Source: CAYUNW01 sp964446235 (lineage in GTDB: Bacteria > Patescibacteriota > Microgenomatia > 2-02-FULL-39-11). Taken from it: DNA of 41,870 bases. The stretch lies in assembly GCA_964446235.1 (NCBI GenBank), contig CAYUNW010000008.1:1-41870 (forward strand), read 5' to 3'. Under the pieces are notes generated by a model. It did no database searches. It worked only from the letters and a program-made list of their open reading frames with translations, and was not told where the DNA came from. The translations under genes and the position numbers were made by a program. The first letter of the stretch is position 1. Every line of letters starts with the position of its first letter. Shown one piece after another: positions 24,686 through 33,871 of this stretch.

Positions 24686-25894
24686 ATGACTAAAGTTTTA
24701 CTTATAATTTGCGATGGGTTGTCGGATAGACCAATTTTTGAATTAGGAAACAAAACTCCATTGGAGGCTGCAAATACTCCCAATTTAGATAAACTTGCAG
24801 AAAACGGTATGTGCGGGTTGATGCATACAATTGAAATCGGAGTTAGACCTGGTAGCGATGTTGCCCATTTATCAATTTTAGGTTATGCACCAAAGAAATA
24901 TTATAACGGAAGAGGTCCTTTTGAAGCAGCCGGTTATGGAATTAAATTAGAAAGAGGTGATGTTGCGTTTAGAGGTAATTTCAGTACAGTTGACGATGAT
25001 ATGAATATCATTGACCGACGTGCCGGAAGAATATCAGACACAGCTGAATTAATCAGATCTTTAAAAAACATTAAAATTGAGAATATAAAAATAGAATTGG
25101 TAAAAGGCGTAGGACATCGGGTGGCTGTAGTTTTCAGGGGAAAGAACATAAGTTCCAAAATTACAGACAGTGATCCACATACAATCAATAAAAAAGTATT
25201 GCAAGTTTTACCGCTTACCAAATCAGAAAGTGCTATAAAGACCGCCAGAATAGTTAATTTATTCCTAAAAAAGTCTTATGAAATATTAAATAAGCATAAA
25301 TTTAATGAAAAAAGGAAACTTAAAGCTAATATGATTTTATTAAGAGGAGCCGGGCAGGTCAAAGACTTACCCACGTTTAAAGAAAAATACGGTTTCAAAG
25401 CCGCATGTATTGCAGGCGCCGGTTTATATAAAGGAATTGCCATGATGATCGGTATGGATATTTTGCAAATTCCTCAGGCAACAGGTACTGTAGAAACTAA
25501 TCTTAATTCAAAAATTAGAGCAGCCTTAAATTCTTTTGATAAATATGATTTCATTTTCCTTCATATTAAAGGTACCGATATATTGGCTGAAGACGGTAAT
25601 TTTAACGGAAAGAAAGATTTTATAGAAAAAATTGATAAAGCACTCAAATCGTTAATTGATAGAAAAGATATTTTGAAGGTAATTACCGCTGACCATACCA
25701 CATCTTCGATTTTGAAAATTCATACAGCCGATCCGGTTCCGGTATTGATTTCAGGCGAGAATATTCATACGGACCATATAAATAAGTTCGGAGAACGAGC
25801 GGTTTTAGGAGGTAGATTAGGTCATATTAAAGGAGAAAATCTTATGCCAATTATTATTGATTGTTTAGGGAGGGCTCCTTTATACGGAGCATAA
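24686..25894 (+). CDS. apgM: Archaeal-type cofactor-independent phosphoglycerate mutase (ApgM)
   Basis: A 402-residue member of the ApgM branch of the alkaline phosphatase superfamily, with normal length. The start VLLIICDGLSDRP includes the first metal Asp (near 10). RPGSDVAHLSILGY gives the nucleophile Ser57. FIFLHIKGTD and ITADHTT near the C-terminus carry the remaining metal ligands. It interconverts 2- and 3-phosphoglycerate and is followed directly by gap and pgk, the next two gluconeogenic steps. Its co-occurrence with gpmI in this window is unusual. It has a strong promoter and a leader of about five bases. Confidence 0.93.
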   Translation: MTKVLLIICDGLSDRPIFELGNKTPLEAANTPNLDKLAENGMCGLMHTIEIGVRPGSDVAHLSILGYAPKKYYNGRGPFEAAGYGIKLERGDVAFRGNFSTVDDDMNIIDRRAGRISDTAELIRSLKNIKIENIKIELVKGVGHRVAVVFRGKNISSKITDSDPHTINKKVLQVLPLTKSESAIKTARIVNLFLKKSYEILNKHKFNEKRKLKANMILLRGAGQVKDLPTFKEKYGFKAACIAGAGLYKGIAMMIGMDILQIPQATGTVETNLNSKIRAALNSFDKYDFIFLHIKGTDILAEDGNFNGKKDFIEKIDKALKSLIDRKDILKVITADHTTSSILKIHTADPVPVLISGENIHTDHINKFGERAVLGGRLGHIKGENLMPIIIDCLGRAPLYGA

Positions 25895-25899
25895 AATGT

Positions 25900-26925
25900 A
25901 TGAAAAATTCAAAAATTAATCTTGGTATAAACGGATTCGGTAGAATTGGTAGGATTGCTTCAAGAATTGCATTGGATAGAAAACATATTAGATTGAAAGC
26001 GATTAATTCCAGAGCTGACGCATCTTCACACGGATATTTATTGAAATATGATACGTCATATCGAATCTACGATAAAAATATTAAACACGATGACAATGCT
26101 TTATATGTTGAAGGCAATCGAATTAGCGTATACAGGGAAGATGACATAGCTAAGATACCTTGGAAGAAAGATAATATTGATATAGTTATCGATTCTACAG
26201 GGAAATTTAGAAGTTCAGATTTTTTACAAAATCATCTTAAAAATGGAGTTAAATATGTAATTTTATCTGCACCAGCAAAAGATGATACAAAAACATTTGT
26301 ATTGGGGGTAAATGCTTCTGAGTTTAATCCGATTAAAGATAAAATAATTTCAAATTCGTCATGTACAACTAATTGTTTATCAACAGTATTAAAAGTCCTT
26401 CATACTAATTTTAAAGTGAATTCAGGTTTCATGACTACCATACATGCAGTGACCGATTCCCAGAATATTCTTGATAATTCTCATAAAAAAGAAAAACGAT
26501 TACGAAGAGCAGCCTTTGGATCTTTTATACCTGCGAGTACAGGTTCAGCTAAAGACATTGGAAAATTATACCCGGAGCTAAAAGGTAAAATTATCTGTCA
26601 AGCTATCAGAGTGCCTACGCTGACCGTTTCTCTGATAAATTTAGTCGTCAACTGCCATAAACCCTGTAATATAGAAAAAATTAATAAGGCATTTGAAACG
26701 TCATCACAAAAAGATCTTAAAGATATACTTGGATATACGACGGAAGAATTAGTCTCTGTAGATTATACGAAAAGTCCATTTTCAGCAATATTTGATCCAT
26801 ATTTAACTAGAGTTACGGATGGAAATTTGATAAATGTATCAGCATGGTATGACAATGAATGGGGCTATGCCACCCGTTTAATAGATATGGTTGAATATAT
26901 CGCTAAGAAAGCAAAGATTTTATGA
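25900..26925 (+). CDS. gap: Glyceraldehyde-3-phosphate dehydrogenase
   Basis: A 341-residue GAPDH. The nucleotide-binding GINGFGRIGR (9-18), catalytic Cys155 in SNSSCTTNC, His in TIHAVTDSQ and the C-terminal WYDNEWGY are all present. At the cofactor-selecting position after the second strand the sequence is INSRAD instead of the usual ND-L-T/D-type NAD motif, so NADP use is possible but unproven. ATG 25900 is chosen because it starts just before the Rossmann motif; an upstream in-frame ATG at 25861 lies inside apgM. The apgM stop is 5 bases upstream and pgk overlaps the end by four bases. Confidence 0.95.
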   Translation: MKNSKINLGINGFGRIGRIASRIALDRKHIRLKAINSRADASSHGYLLKYDTSYRIYDKNIKHDDNALYVEGNRISVYREDDIAKIPWKKDNIDIVIDSTGKFRSSDFLQNHLKNGVKYVILSAPAKDDTKTFVLGVNASEFNPIKDKIISNSSCTTNCLSTVLKVLHTNFKVNSGFMTTIHAVTDSQNILDNSHKKEKRLRRAAFGSFIPASTGSAKDIGKLYPELKGKIICQAIRVPTLTVSLINLVVNCHKPCNIEKINKAFETSSQKDLKDILGYTTEELVSVDYTKSPFSAIFDPYLTRVTDGNLINVSAWYDNEWGYATRLIDMVEYIAKKAKIL

Positions 26926-28100
26926 ATAAAAAAAGTGTAAAAGACTTAAAATATTTAAATAACAAAACCGTTTTTTTAACAACAGACTATAACGTAACTA
27001 TAAGCAACGGTAAAATTTTAAACGACAGACGTATTCGAGAAAGTCTAAAAACCATCAAAATTCTGTCCGATTCAAATGCAAAAATAATAATCGCATCACA
27101 TTTAGGCCGTCCAAAAGGTGAAGATAAAAAATATTCTTTAAAACCAATAGCCAAACATTTGGAATCAATTACAAAACGAAAAGTCAGATTAATTGAAAAA
27201 TTTTGGGACGATAAAGCTTTACAAATAATTAAAAATTATCCTAATCAAGATTTGATTTTACTTGATAATATCAGATTCCATCCTGGAGAAAAGAAAAATG
27301 ATGCTGAATTTGCTAGATATTTATCATCAATGGCAGATTTATATGTTAATGATGCATTTGGTACTTCGCACAGAATTCATGCATCAATCGTTGGAATTGC
27401 GGAATATATTCCCGGATATGCAGGAATTTTATTGGAAAATGAAGTGAATATGCTAGAGAAAGCATTAAAGAGACCCGACAGACCCTTTTTGGTAATTATT
27501 GGAGGTGCTAAAACCCCAGAAAAAATATCAGTAATTGAAAGGATATTGGATATTGCTGATACCGTAATTTTAGGCGGAGCAATCGCTAACACATTTCTTG
27601 CCGCATGGGGTTATGGCATGGGTAAGTCAATGGTTGATTATGAAATGATAGAAATGGCTAAGGTTGTTTTTTGGAAGACTACACGTCAGCATAGCGCCCT
27701 AATATTACCTTCGGATGTAGTTATATACGACAAAGAAAAACTTAAAAAACCTGTTGTGGTTGATTACAATTTAGTTCCTCAAAACATGGCGATATATGAT
27801 ATAGGCGATAAAACAATACAACATTATTCTCAGTTGATTCAAAATTCAAAAACAGTCATTTGGAACGGACCTATGGGATTATACGAAGACAAACGATTTG
27901 CCAAGGGAACTGATAAAATCTTAAGTGAAATTGCCAAAAGTAATTCCTTTTCAATAATCGGAGGCGGAGACACATTATCAGTTATAAATAGCGAAAAATA
28001 TGCCAGTAAAATTGATCATATCTCTACAGGTGGTAGTGCTATGCTGGAATATCTGAAAAAAGGATCTTTACCCGGTATTGAAGTATTACAAAATAAATAA
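26922..28100 (+). CDS. pgk: Phosphoglycerate kinase
   Basis: A 392-residue PGK of standard size. The TDYNV segment near 21, RIRESL, SHLGRPKG near 59-66 and DNIRFHPGEK near 112 belong to the 3-phosphoglycerate-binding N-domain. GGAKTPEKI near 200 (usually GGAKVSDKI), NGPMGLYE and GGGDT near 345 belong to the nucleotide domain. It transfers phosphate between 1,3-bisphosphoglycerate and ADP, or the reverse in gluconeogenesis. Start and gap stop overlap (ATGA), indicating coupled translation. It converges on lexA with only seven bases between the stops and no visible terminator. Confidence 0.96.
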   Translation: MNKKSVKDLKYLNNKTVFLTTDYNVTISNGKILNDRRIRESLKTIKILSDSNAKIIIASHLGRPKGEDKKYSLKPIAKHLESITKRKVRLIEKFWDDKALQIIKNYPNQDLILLDNIRFHPGEKKNDAEFARYLSSMADLYVNDAFGTSHRIHASIVGIAEYIPGYAGILLENEVNMLEKALKRPDRPFLVIIGGAKTPEKISVIERILDIADTVILGGAIANTFLAAWGYGMGKSMVDYEMIEMAKVVFWKTTRQHSALILPSDVVIYDKEKLKKPVVVDYNLVPQNMAIYDIGDKTIQHYSQLIQNSKTVIWNGPMGLYEDKRFAKGTDKILSEIAKSNSFSIIGGGDTLSVINSEKYASKIDHISTGGSAMLEYLKKGSLPGIEVLQNK

Positions 28101-28107
28101 TTGGATA

Positions 28108-28731
28108 TCAAGAATATTTTCTAAACATTGCAACTACTTTTCCTTGAATTTTGACATGTGTTGCATAAATTGGTGTCATTGATGAATTTGCTGGTTGAAG
28201 TCTTATTCTATCTTTTTCAAAAATAATTCTTTTTAAAGTAGCAAAACCATTCGGCAATATTGCTATCACCAAATCATTATTTGCTGCTTCTGGTTGGTGT
28301 TGTACAACTACAAAATCACCATCAAGAATTCCCTCATCAATCATGGAATTGCCTTTCACTTCTAGAATGAATCCCGGTTTATTATTATTTATAAAATTTG
28401 CAGGAACCGGTAAATAAAAGTTCGGATCGGTATGGGGTTCAAGCGGTGAACCGGCAGCTATAAAACCCAATACCGGTAATTCAATAGATTTTTCGGTGGT
28501 GTTTAAACTAATATTTCTATCTGCAAGTTCTATGCCTCTTTCAAATCCTGCAGTTTTTTTCAAGAACCCTTTTTGCACTAATCTTGCCAGATGTTCATGA
28601 ACAGTTGAAACGGCATTTACTCCTATGCTTTCTGCGATTTCTTGTAATGTAGGAGCATAACCGTGTCTTTGAATGTATTGTGCTATGAATTCTAAAACCC
28701 TACGTTCCCTGTTATATAATACTGGAGCCAT
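28108..28731 (-). CDS. lexA: SOS repressor LexA
   Basis: A 207-residue LexA of normal length. The winged-helix DNA-binding domain covers 1-70 (TLQEIAESIGVNAVSTVHEH is the HTH). The self-cleavage site is Ala93-Gly94 in FIAAGSP. The Ser-Lys dyad is Ser129 in VKGNSM and Lys167 in ATLKR, so both cleavage and repression should be intact. It represses DNA-damage genes until RecA filaments trigger autoproteolysis. It diverges from uvrB, part of the likely regulon. A 15-base inverted repeat in the uvrB promoter could be its operator, though no copy was found directly in front of lexA. Confidence 0.95.
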   Translation of the reverse strand: MAPVLYNRERRVLEFIAQYIQRHGYAPTLQEIAESIGVNAVSTVHEHLARLVQKGFLKKTAGFERGIELADRNISLNTTEKSIELPVLGFIAAGSPLEPHTDPNFYLPVPANFINNNKPGFILEVKGNSMIDEGILDGDFVVVQHQPEAANNDLVIAILPNGFATLKRIIFEKDRIRLQPANSSMTPIYATHVKIQGKVVAMFRKYS

Positions 28732-28813
28732 AAAATATCCGAAAAATAATACGAAATATTTATAATTATAATATCAATCATCTATATTTAAGTATAAAAA
28801 AAACCGAATGTCA

Positions 28814-28828
28814 ATAGTTATAAACTAT
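28814..28828 (+). promoter_or_regulatory. Inverted repeat ATAGTT-N3-AACTAT, candidate LexA operator
   Basis: A perfect 6-base inverted repeat with a 3-base centre lies just upstream of the uvrB -10 box, where a bound repressor would block RNA polymerase. The divergent neighbour is lexA. The sequence differs from the well-known LexA boxes, so the assignment is inference. Confidence 0.4.
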
Positions 28829-28830
28829 GT

Positions 28831-28836
28831 TAAAAT
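28831..28836 (+). promoter_or_regulatory. -10 box of the uvrBAC operon
   Basis: TAAAAT ends 8 bases before the preferred uvrB ATG at 28845, giving a nearly leaderless transcript. A weak -35 (TGTCAA, 28809-28814) lies 16 bases upstream. Confidence 0.45.
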
Positions 28837-28844
28837 ACATCATT

Positions 28845-30941
28845 ATGAAATTTAAGCTGTCCTCACCATTTACGCCTACAGGTGATCAACCTAAAGCTAT
28901 TGAGTCGCTCTATACAAATATTAAAAACGGAATATCAAAACAAGTATTATTAGGTGTTACAGGAAGCGGCAAAACTTACACCATAGCTAATTTAATTGAA
29001 AAGCTACAATGGCCGACTCTCGTAATATCACATAACAAAACATTAGCCGCACAACTTTATCAGGAATTTAAATCTTTTTTTCCAAAAAACGCTGTTTCAT
29101 ATTTTGTTTCTTATTACGATTATTATCAACCTGAAGCTTATATTCCCCAAAGCAATACTTATATTGAAAAGGAGACAGAGATTAATGATGAAATTGATAA
29201 ATTACGTTTGGCAGCAACAACAAACTTATTAACAAGAAAAGATACAATTATCGTATCATCCGTTTCATGTATTTATAATATCGGTTCACCAAAAGAATAT
29301 GGTAATTACGTTTTGGAACTCAGACAAGGTGTTCAGGTAAATATGGATTCAATAATGTCAAGATTGATAGCATTGCAATACGAAAGAACCACATTTGGAT
29401 CTAATAGAGGCACTTTTCGAGTGAAAGGTGATATTATCGATATTTTTCCTGCGTATGAAGATTTTGGATATAGATTAATTATCGAAAACGATTTAATAGT
29501 CAAAATACAAAAGATAGATTCTCTGAAAGGGTATATAGAGGATTATAAATACAATATTGTAATATATCCTGCAAAACACTATATTACTGACCCGAAGCAA
29601 AATCATAACGTTTTTAATATGATAAAAGATGATCTTGCTTGTCAAGTCGATTATTTTAAAAAAAACAATCGATTAATTGAAGCTCAAAGAATTAACGAAA
29701 GAGTAAATTATGATTTGGAAATGATTCAGGAATTTGGATATGTCAATGGTATTGAAAATTATTCCAGATATTTTGACGGAAGAAACAAAGGTGACCCGCC
29801 ATATACGCTACTTGATTATTTTAATGAGCCTTATCATGATAAATGGCTTTTGGTTATTGACGAGTCACATATAACTATACCTCAAATCAGAGGGATGTTT
29901 AACGGAGATAAATCCAGAAAAGCAACATTAGTAGATTTTGGTTTTAGGTTACCTGCTGCTATGGATAATAGACCTTTAAAATTTGAAGAATTTTTTAGAC
30001 GTATAAATAACACAATCTTTGTTTCGGCAACCCCTAATGATTTTGAAATTTCTATATCCAAACAGTCAGCCTATTCATATAAGGATAAACCTCCTAATAC
30101 AATTATTGAACAATTAGTCCGTCCTACTGGAATAGTTGATCCGCAAGTAATTATAAAACCGACGAAAGGTCAAATAAACGATCTTATAAATGAAATTATG
30201 ATTCGGAAGAAAAATAATGAACGTGTGTTAGTTACTACACTTACCAAAAAAATTGCCGAAGATTTATCTATTTATTTGAATAATCCAGAAAATTATAAAG
30301 AATATATGGATAATTTTAATAACAAAATCGATTTACCTAAAATTAATTATTTACATTCTGAAATTACTACCTTGAAAAGAACAGCAATACTTAATGATTT
30401 AAGAAGTGGTATTTACGATGTGGTTGTAGGTATTAATTTGCTTCGTGAAGGAATAGATCTTCCGGAGGTTACTTTGGTGGCTATTTTAGATGCTGATAAG
30501 GAAGGATTTCTAAGAAGTAAAACTTCACTTATCCAAACAATGGGAAGAGCAGCTAGAAATGATAAAAGTATGATTATTATGTATGCGGATATTATAACAA
30601 AATCAATGTTGGAAGCAATTGAAGAAATCAAGAGAAGAAGAGATTATCAGATAAAATATAACAAAAAATTTAAAATTACTCCCAAAAAAATCATAAAACC
30701 ATTGAGAGATAATCTTTCAGATTTACAAATTTCGAATGACAAGCAAAATTATATGAATATTGATAAAATAAAAGATTATCAAAAAGTTCTGGAAATTGAT
30801 TATGAACAATATATTCCTCTAGAAAAACAAAGACTTACAGTTAAATTAACAAAAATGATGAAACAGGCTGCTACAGAGTTAAATTTCGAATTAGCCAGCG
30901 TTTTAAGAGATAAAATTGATGAAATAAAAAAATCAATATAA
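28845..30941 (+). CDS. uvrB: Excinuclease ABC subunit B
   Basis: A 698-residue UvrB, slightly longer than the usual ~665. Walker A GVTGSGKT lies near 37-44. The DNA-clamping beta-hairpin region is YYDYYQPEAYIPQ near 92-104. DESH (near 341) is the DEAD-like box, and the helicase C motifs LREGIDLPEV and QTMGRAARN follow. A C-terminal UVR domain (ATELNFELASVLRDKIDEIK) contacts UvrC. UvrB verifies damage after UvrA loading. ATG 28845 is preferred because MKFKLSSPFTPTGDQ is the usual start; an ATG six codons upstream overlaps the putative operator. The next gene, uvrA, starts four bases after the stop. Confidence 0.97.
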   Translation: MKFKLSSPFTPTGDQPKAIESLYTNIKNGISKQVLLGVTGSGKTYTIANLIEKLQWPTLVISHNKTLAAQLYQEFKSFFPKNAVSYFVSYYDYYQPEAYIPQSNTYIEKETEINDEIDKLRLAATTNLLTRKDTIIVSSVSCIYNIGSPKEYGNYVLELRQGVQVNMDSIMSRLIALQYERTTFGSNRGTFRVKGDIIDIFPAYEDFGYRLIIENDLIVKIQKIDSLKGYIEDYKYNIVIYPAKHYITDPKQNHNVFNMIKDDLACQVDYFKKNNRLIEAQRINERVNYDLEMIQEFGYVNGIENYSRYFDGRNKGDPPYTLLDYFNEPYHDKWLLVIDESHITIPQIRGMFNGDKSRKATLVDFGFRLPAAMDNRPLKFEEFFRRINNTIFVSATPNDFEISISKQSAYSYKDKPPNTIIEQLVRPTGIVDPQVIIKPTKGQINDLINEIMIRKKNNERVLVTTLTKKIAEDLSIYLNNPENYKEYMDNFNNKIDLPKINYLHSEITTLKRTAILNDLRSGIYDVVVGINLLREGIDLPEVTLVAILDADKEGFLRSKTSLIQTMGRAARNDKSMIIMYADIITKSMLEAIEEIKRRRDYQIKYNKKFKITPKKIIKPLRDNLSDLQISNDKQNYMNIDKIKDYQKVLEIDYEQYIPLEKQRLTVKLTKMMKQAATELNFELASVLRDKIDEIKKSI

Positions 30942-30945
30942 AAAT

Positions 30946-33864
30946 ATGAGTAATAAATTAATAATAAAAGGGGCAAGGGTACACAATTTAAAAAATATTG
31001 ATTTGGAAATTCCGAAAAATAAATTAATTATCTTCACGGGGATTTCAGGTAGCGGTAAATCTTCCATGGCTATGGATACAATCTATGCAGAAGGTCAAAG
31101 ACGATACGTGGAAAGTTTATCGTCATATGCACGGCAGTTTTTGGGTATGATGGATAAACCAGACGTGGATAGTATTGAAGGTTTGTCTCCTGCTATTGCC
31201 ATTGATCAAAAAACTGTATCACATAATCCTCGATCTACTGTTGGAACTATCACAGAAATTTATGATTATTTTCGATTATTATTTGCTCGAATAGGACATC
31301 CCCACTGTCATATATGTAATCGAGAAATATCCAGACAATCTATAGATCAGATGACCAATAATTCACTTGATGATATAAAAATTCAACTAAAAAATCCGCT
31401 AAATAAAAATATAAAATTTATAATATTTTCACCGGTTATAAGAGACAGAAAAGGAGAGTTCAGTCAGCTTTTTGAAGATTTACGAAAAAAAGGCTTCAAT
31501 AAAGTCAGAATAGACAAAATTATTTATTCACTAGATCAAGATATAGTACTGATTAAAACAAATAAACACACGATTGATGTATTTATTGATAAATTCATCG
31601 TTGATAGAAGTACTTTTAAAAACAAAGAATTATTAAAAAAAACAAGAAAAAGACTATTGGAAGCTTTTGTTCTTGCAACGACACTTTCACAGGGCTTAGC
31701 TTTGGTAACTTATGTATTGGATACTAGTTTTTCTTTTCCCGATGTACCAAAAAAAATGAATGATGTTCTGTATTCAGAAAAATATTCTTGTCCTTTTTGT
31801 AATATTTCATTTGCAGAAATAGAACCTAGAATTTTTTCTTTTAATTCCCCGCATGGGGCGTGTCCAACCTGCACTGGAATCGGTAAAATAGATAAAATTG
31901 ATGCTGGTTTAATCCTTAACAAAAACTTATCAATATCAGAAGGTGGAGTACTTCCATTAGCAAAAGCAATACTTTCCGACACATGGCTAGGTAGAATTAT
32001 TACTACCGTAGCTGCTGAAATAGGTATTTCATTAACCGAACCAATTGGTAGGATTTCTGAAAATAAATTAGAAAAATTGTTATACGGTACTGGTGAACAA
32101 ATTTATGAAGTTAAGGGACCAAACAGATATGGAAAAATTGTAACTATTAATGAGGTATTTATCGGTATCATTCCAATTTTAAAGAGGAGATTATCCGAAA
32201 CAGAATCTGATTTTGTCCGAAATGAAATTGGGAAATATATTACTGAAGAAATATGTCAGACGTGTTTAGGAAATCGTCTTAAAAAGGAAGCGCTATCAAT
32301 TACAATAACAGGTAACTCAATAATTGAAGTGACCTCAATGGATATCAAAAGTATACTTTTATGGATTGAAGGGATTACTAGTAAGATTAGTAATAAAGAA
32401 CTACAAATAGCTGATTTAATACTAAAAGAAATAAATGGGAGATTAAATTTTTTGATCAGTGTTGGTCTCGATTATTTAACTTTAGCCAGATCAGCATCAA
32501 CGTTATCAGGTGGAGAAGCTCAAAGGATTAGGCTTGCTTCTCAGATCGGATCTGGTTTATCTGGAGTACTATATGTTTTGGATGAACCATCTATCGGACT
32601 TCATCCTAAAGACAATATCAAATTGATAGATACATTAAAAAGTCTAAGAAATATGGGTAACAGTGTCATTGTTGTCGAACATGATAAAGAAATGATGTTA
32701 CACTCGGATTATATAGTCGATTTCGGGCCAAAAGCCGGTAGGGAAGGAGGCAAAATAATCGCTCAGGGTGATGTTATGGAAATAATTAATAATCCGTCTT
32801 CCATAACTGGAAAATATTTATCAAAAAATAAAGTTATTAAGGTCAAAAATAAAATTTTCACCCAAATAAATGATAAAATTATATTAAAAAATTGTTCTGA
32901 AAATAACTTAAAACAATTAGATATTACTATACCGCTTAATAAATTTGTCTGTATAACAGGAGTATCAGGAAGCGGTAAATCTACGCTATTAGTGGATACA
33001 ATTTATCCGGCATTAGCAAAAACTTTTAACCCTTATTATAAAGGTAAAATCGGGAAACATGATGAAATAATTGGGATTGAAAAAATAAAAAAAGTTATAT
33101 TAGTTGACCAATCACCTATAGGGAAAACACCCAGAAGTAATCCTGCTACATATACACAAGCTTTCACCTTTATCCGAGAATTGTTCGCAAATGTTCCGGA
33201 AGCAAGAATTCGCGGTTATAAACAAGGTCGTTTTTCTTTTAATATAAAAGGAGGGCGTTGTGAAGCTTGTCAGGGAGAGGGAAATATCAAAATTGAAATG
33301 CAATTTCTTCCGGATGTATATGTAACCTGTGATATATGTCATGGAACACGATTTAATACTGAAACTTTAGAAATTTTATATAAAGGTAAAAATATCGCAG
33401 AAATTTTGAAAATGACTGTAGCAGAAGCCTACCAATTTTTTATAAATATACCGCATTTATCACATAAACTTAAAACATTGCATGATGTAGGATTAGATTA
33501 TATTGAATTAGGTCAGCCCGCACCTCAATTATCCGGAGGTGAGGCTCAAAGAGTGAAATTGGCTACTGAATTGTCAAAAACACACATGGATAAAGTTTTG
33601 TTCATACTTGATGAACCTACAACGGGACTTCATTTTGAAGATTTAGAAAAACTGCTTTTTATCTTACGTTCTCTTGTTGATAAAGGTAATACGGTCATAG
33701 TTATTGAACATAATATGGATGTGATAAAAAATGCTGATCATATTATAGATTTAGGTCCCGAAGGTGGTGATAAAGGAGGTTTTATTATCGCTCAAGGTAA
33801 TGTAGAAGATATCATTGCAAATAAAAATTCATATACTGGTCTACATTTAAGAAAAGAGTTATAA
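30946..33864 (+). CDS. uvrA: Excinuclease ABC subunit A
   Basis: A 972-residue UvrA with two ABC ATPase units. Walker A motifs GISGSGKSS (near 33-41) and GVSGSGKST (near 676-684) and two LSGGEAQR signatures are intact. Zinc-binding segments are visible as CPFC...CPTC, CQTC and the C-terminal CEAC...CDIC module that senses damage, together with an early CHIC pair. UvrA scans DNA for bulky lesions and loads UvrB. It is slightly longer than the ~940-residue E. coli protein. Its start lies four bases after uvrB and it is followed by uvrC at seven bases, so all three excinuclease genes share an operon. Confidence 0.97.
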   Translation: MSNKLIIKGARVHNLKNIDLEIPKNKLIIFTGISGSGKSSMAMDTIYAEGQRRYVESLSSYARQFLGMMDKPDVDSIEGLSPAIAIDQKTVSHNPRSTVGTITEIYDYFRLLFARIGHPHCHICNREISRQSIDQMTNNSLDDIKIQLKNPLNKNIKFIIFSPVIRDRKGEFSQLFEDLRKKGFNKVRIDKIIYSLDQDIVLIKTNKHTIDVFIDKFIVDRSTFKNKELLKKTRKRLLEAFVLATTLSQGLALVTYVLDTSFSFPDVPKKMNDVLYSEKYSCPFCNISFAEIEPRIFSFNSPHGACPTCTGIGKIDKIDAGLILNKNLSISEGGVLPLAKAILSDTWLGRIITTVAAEIGISLTEPIGRISENKLEKLLYGTGEQIYEVKGPNRYGKIVTINEVFIGIIPILKRRLSETESDFVRNEIGKYITEEICQTCLGNRLKKEALSITITGNSIIEVTSMDIKSILLWIEGITSKISNKELQIADLILKEINGRLNFLISVGLDYLTLARSASTLSGGEAQRIRLASQIGSGLSGVLYVLDEPSIGLHPKDNIKLIDTLKSLRNMGNSVIVVEHDKEMMLHSDYIVDFGPKAGREGGKIIAQGDVMEIINNPSSITGKYLSKNKVIKVKNKIFTQINDKIILKNCSENNLKQLDITIPLNKFVCITGVSGSGKSTLLVDTIYPALAKTFNPYYKGKIGKHDEIIGIEKIKKVILVDQSPIGKTPRSNPATYTQAFTFIRELFANVPEARIRGYKQGRFSFNIKGGRCEACQGEGNIKIEMQFLPDVYVTCDICHGTRFNTETLEILYKGKNIAEILKMTVAEAYQFFINIPHLSHKLKTLHDVGLDYIELGQPAPQLSGGEAQRVKLATELSKTHMDKVLFILDEPTTGLHFEDLEKLLFILRSLVDKGNTVIVIEHNMDVIKNADHIIDLGPEGGDKGGFIIAQGNVEDIIANKNSYTGLHLRKEL

Positions 33865-33871
33865 CAAATTA

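Noticed and set aside
25861..25899. Longer start of GAPDH
   Set aside because: It overlaps apgM and precedes the Rossmann motif with residues unlike the family.
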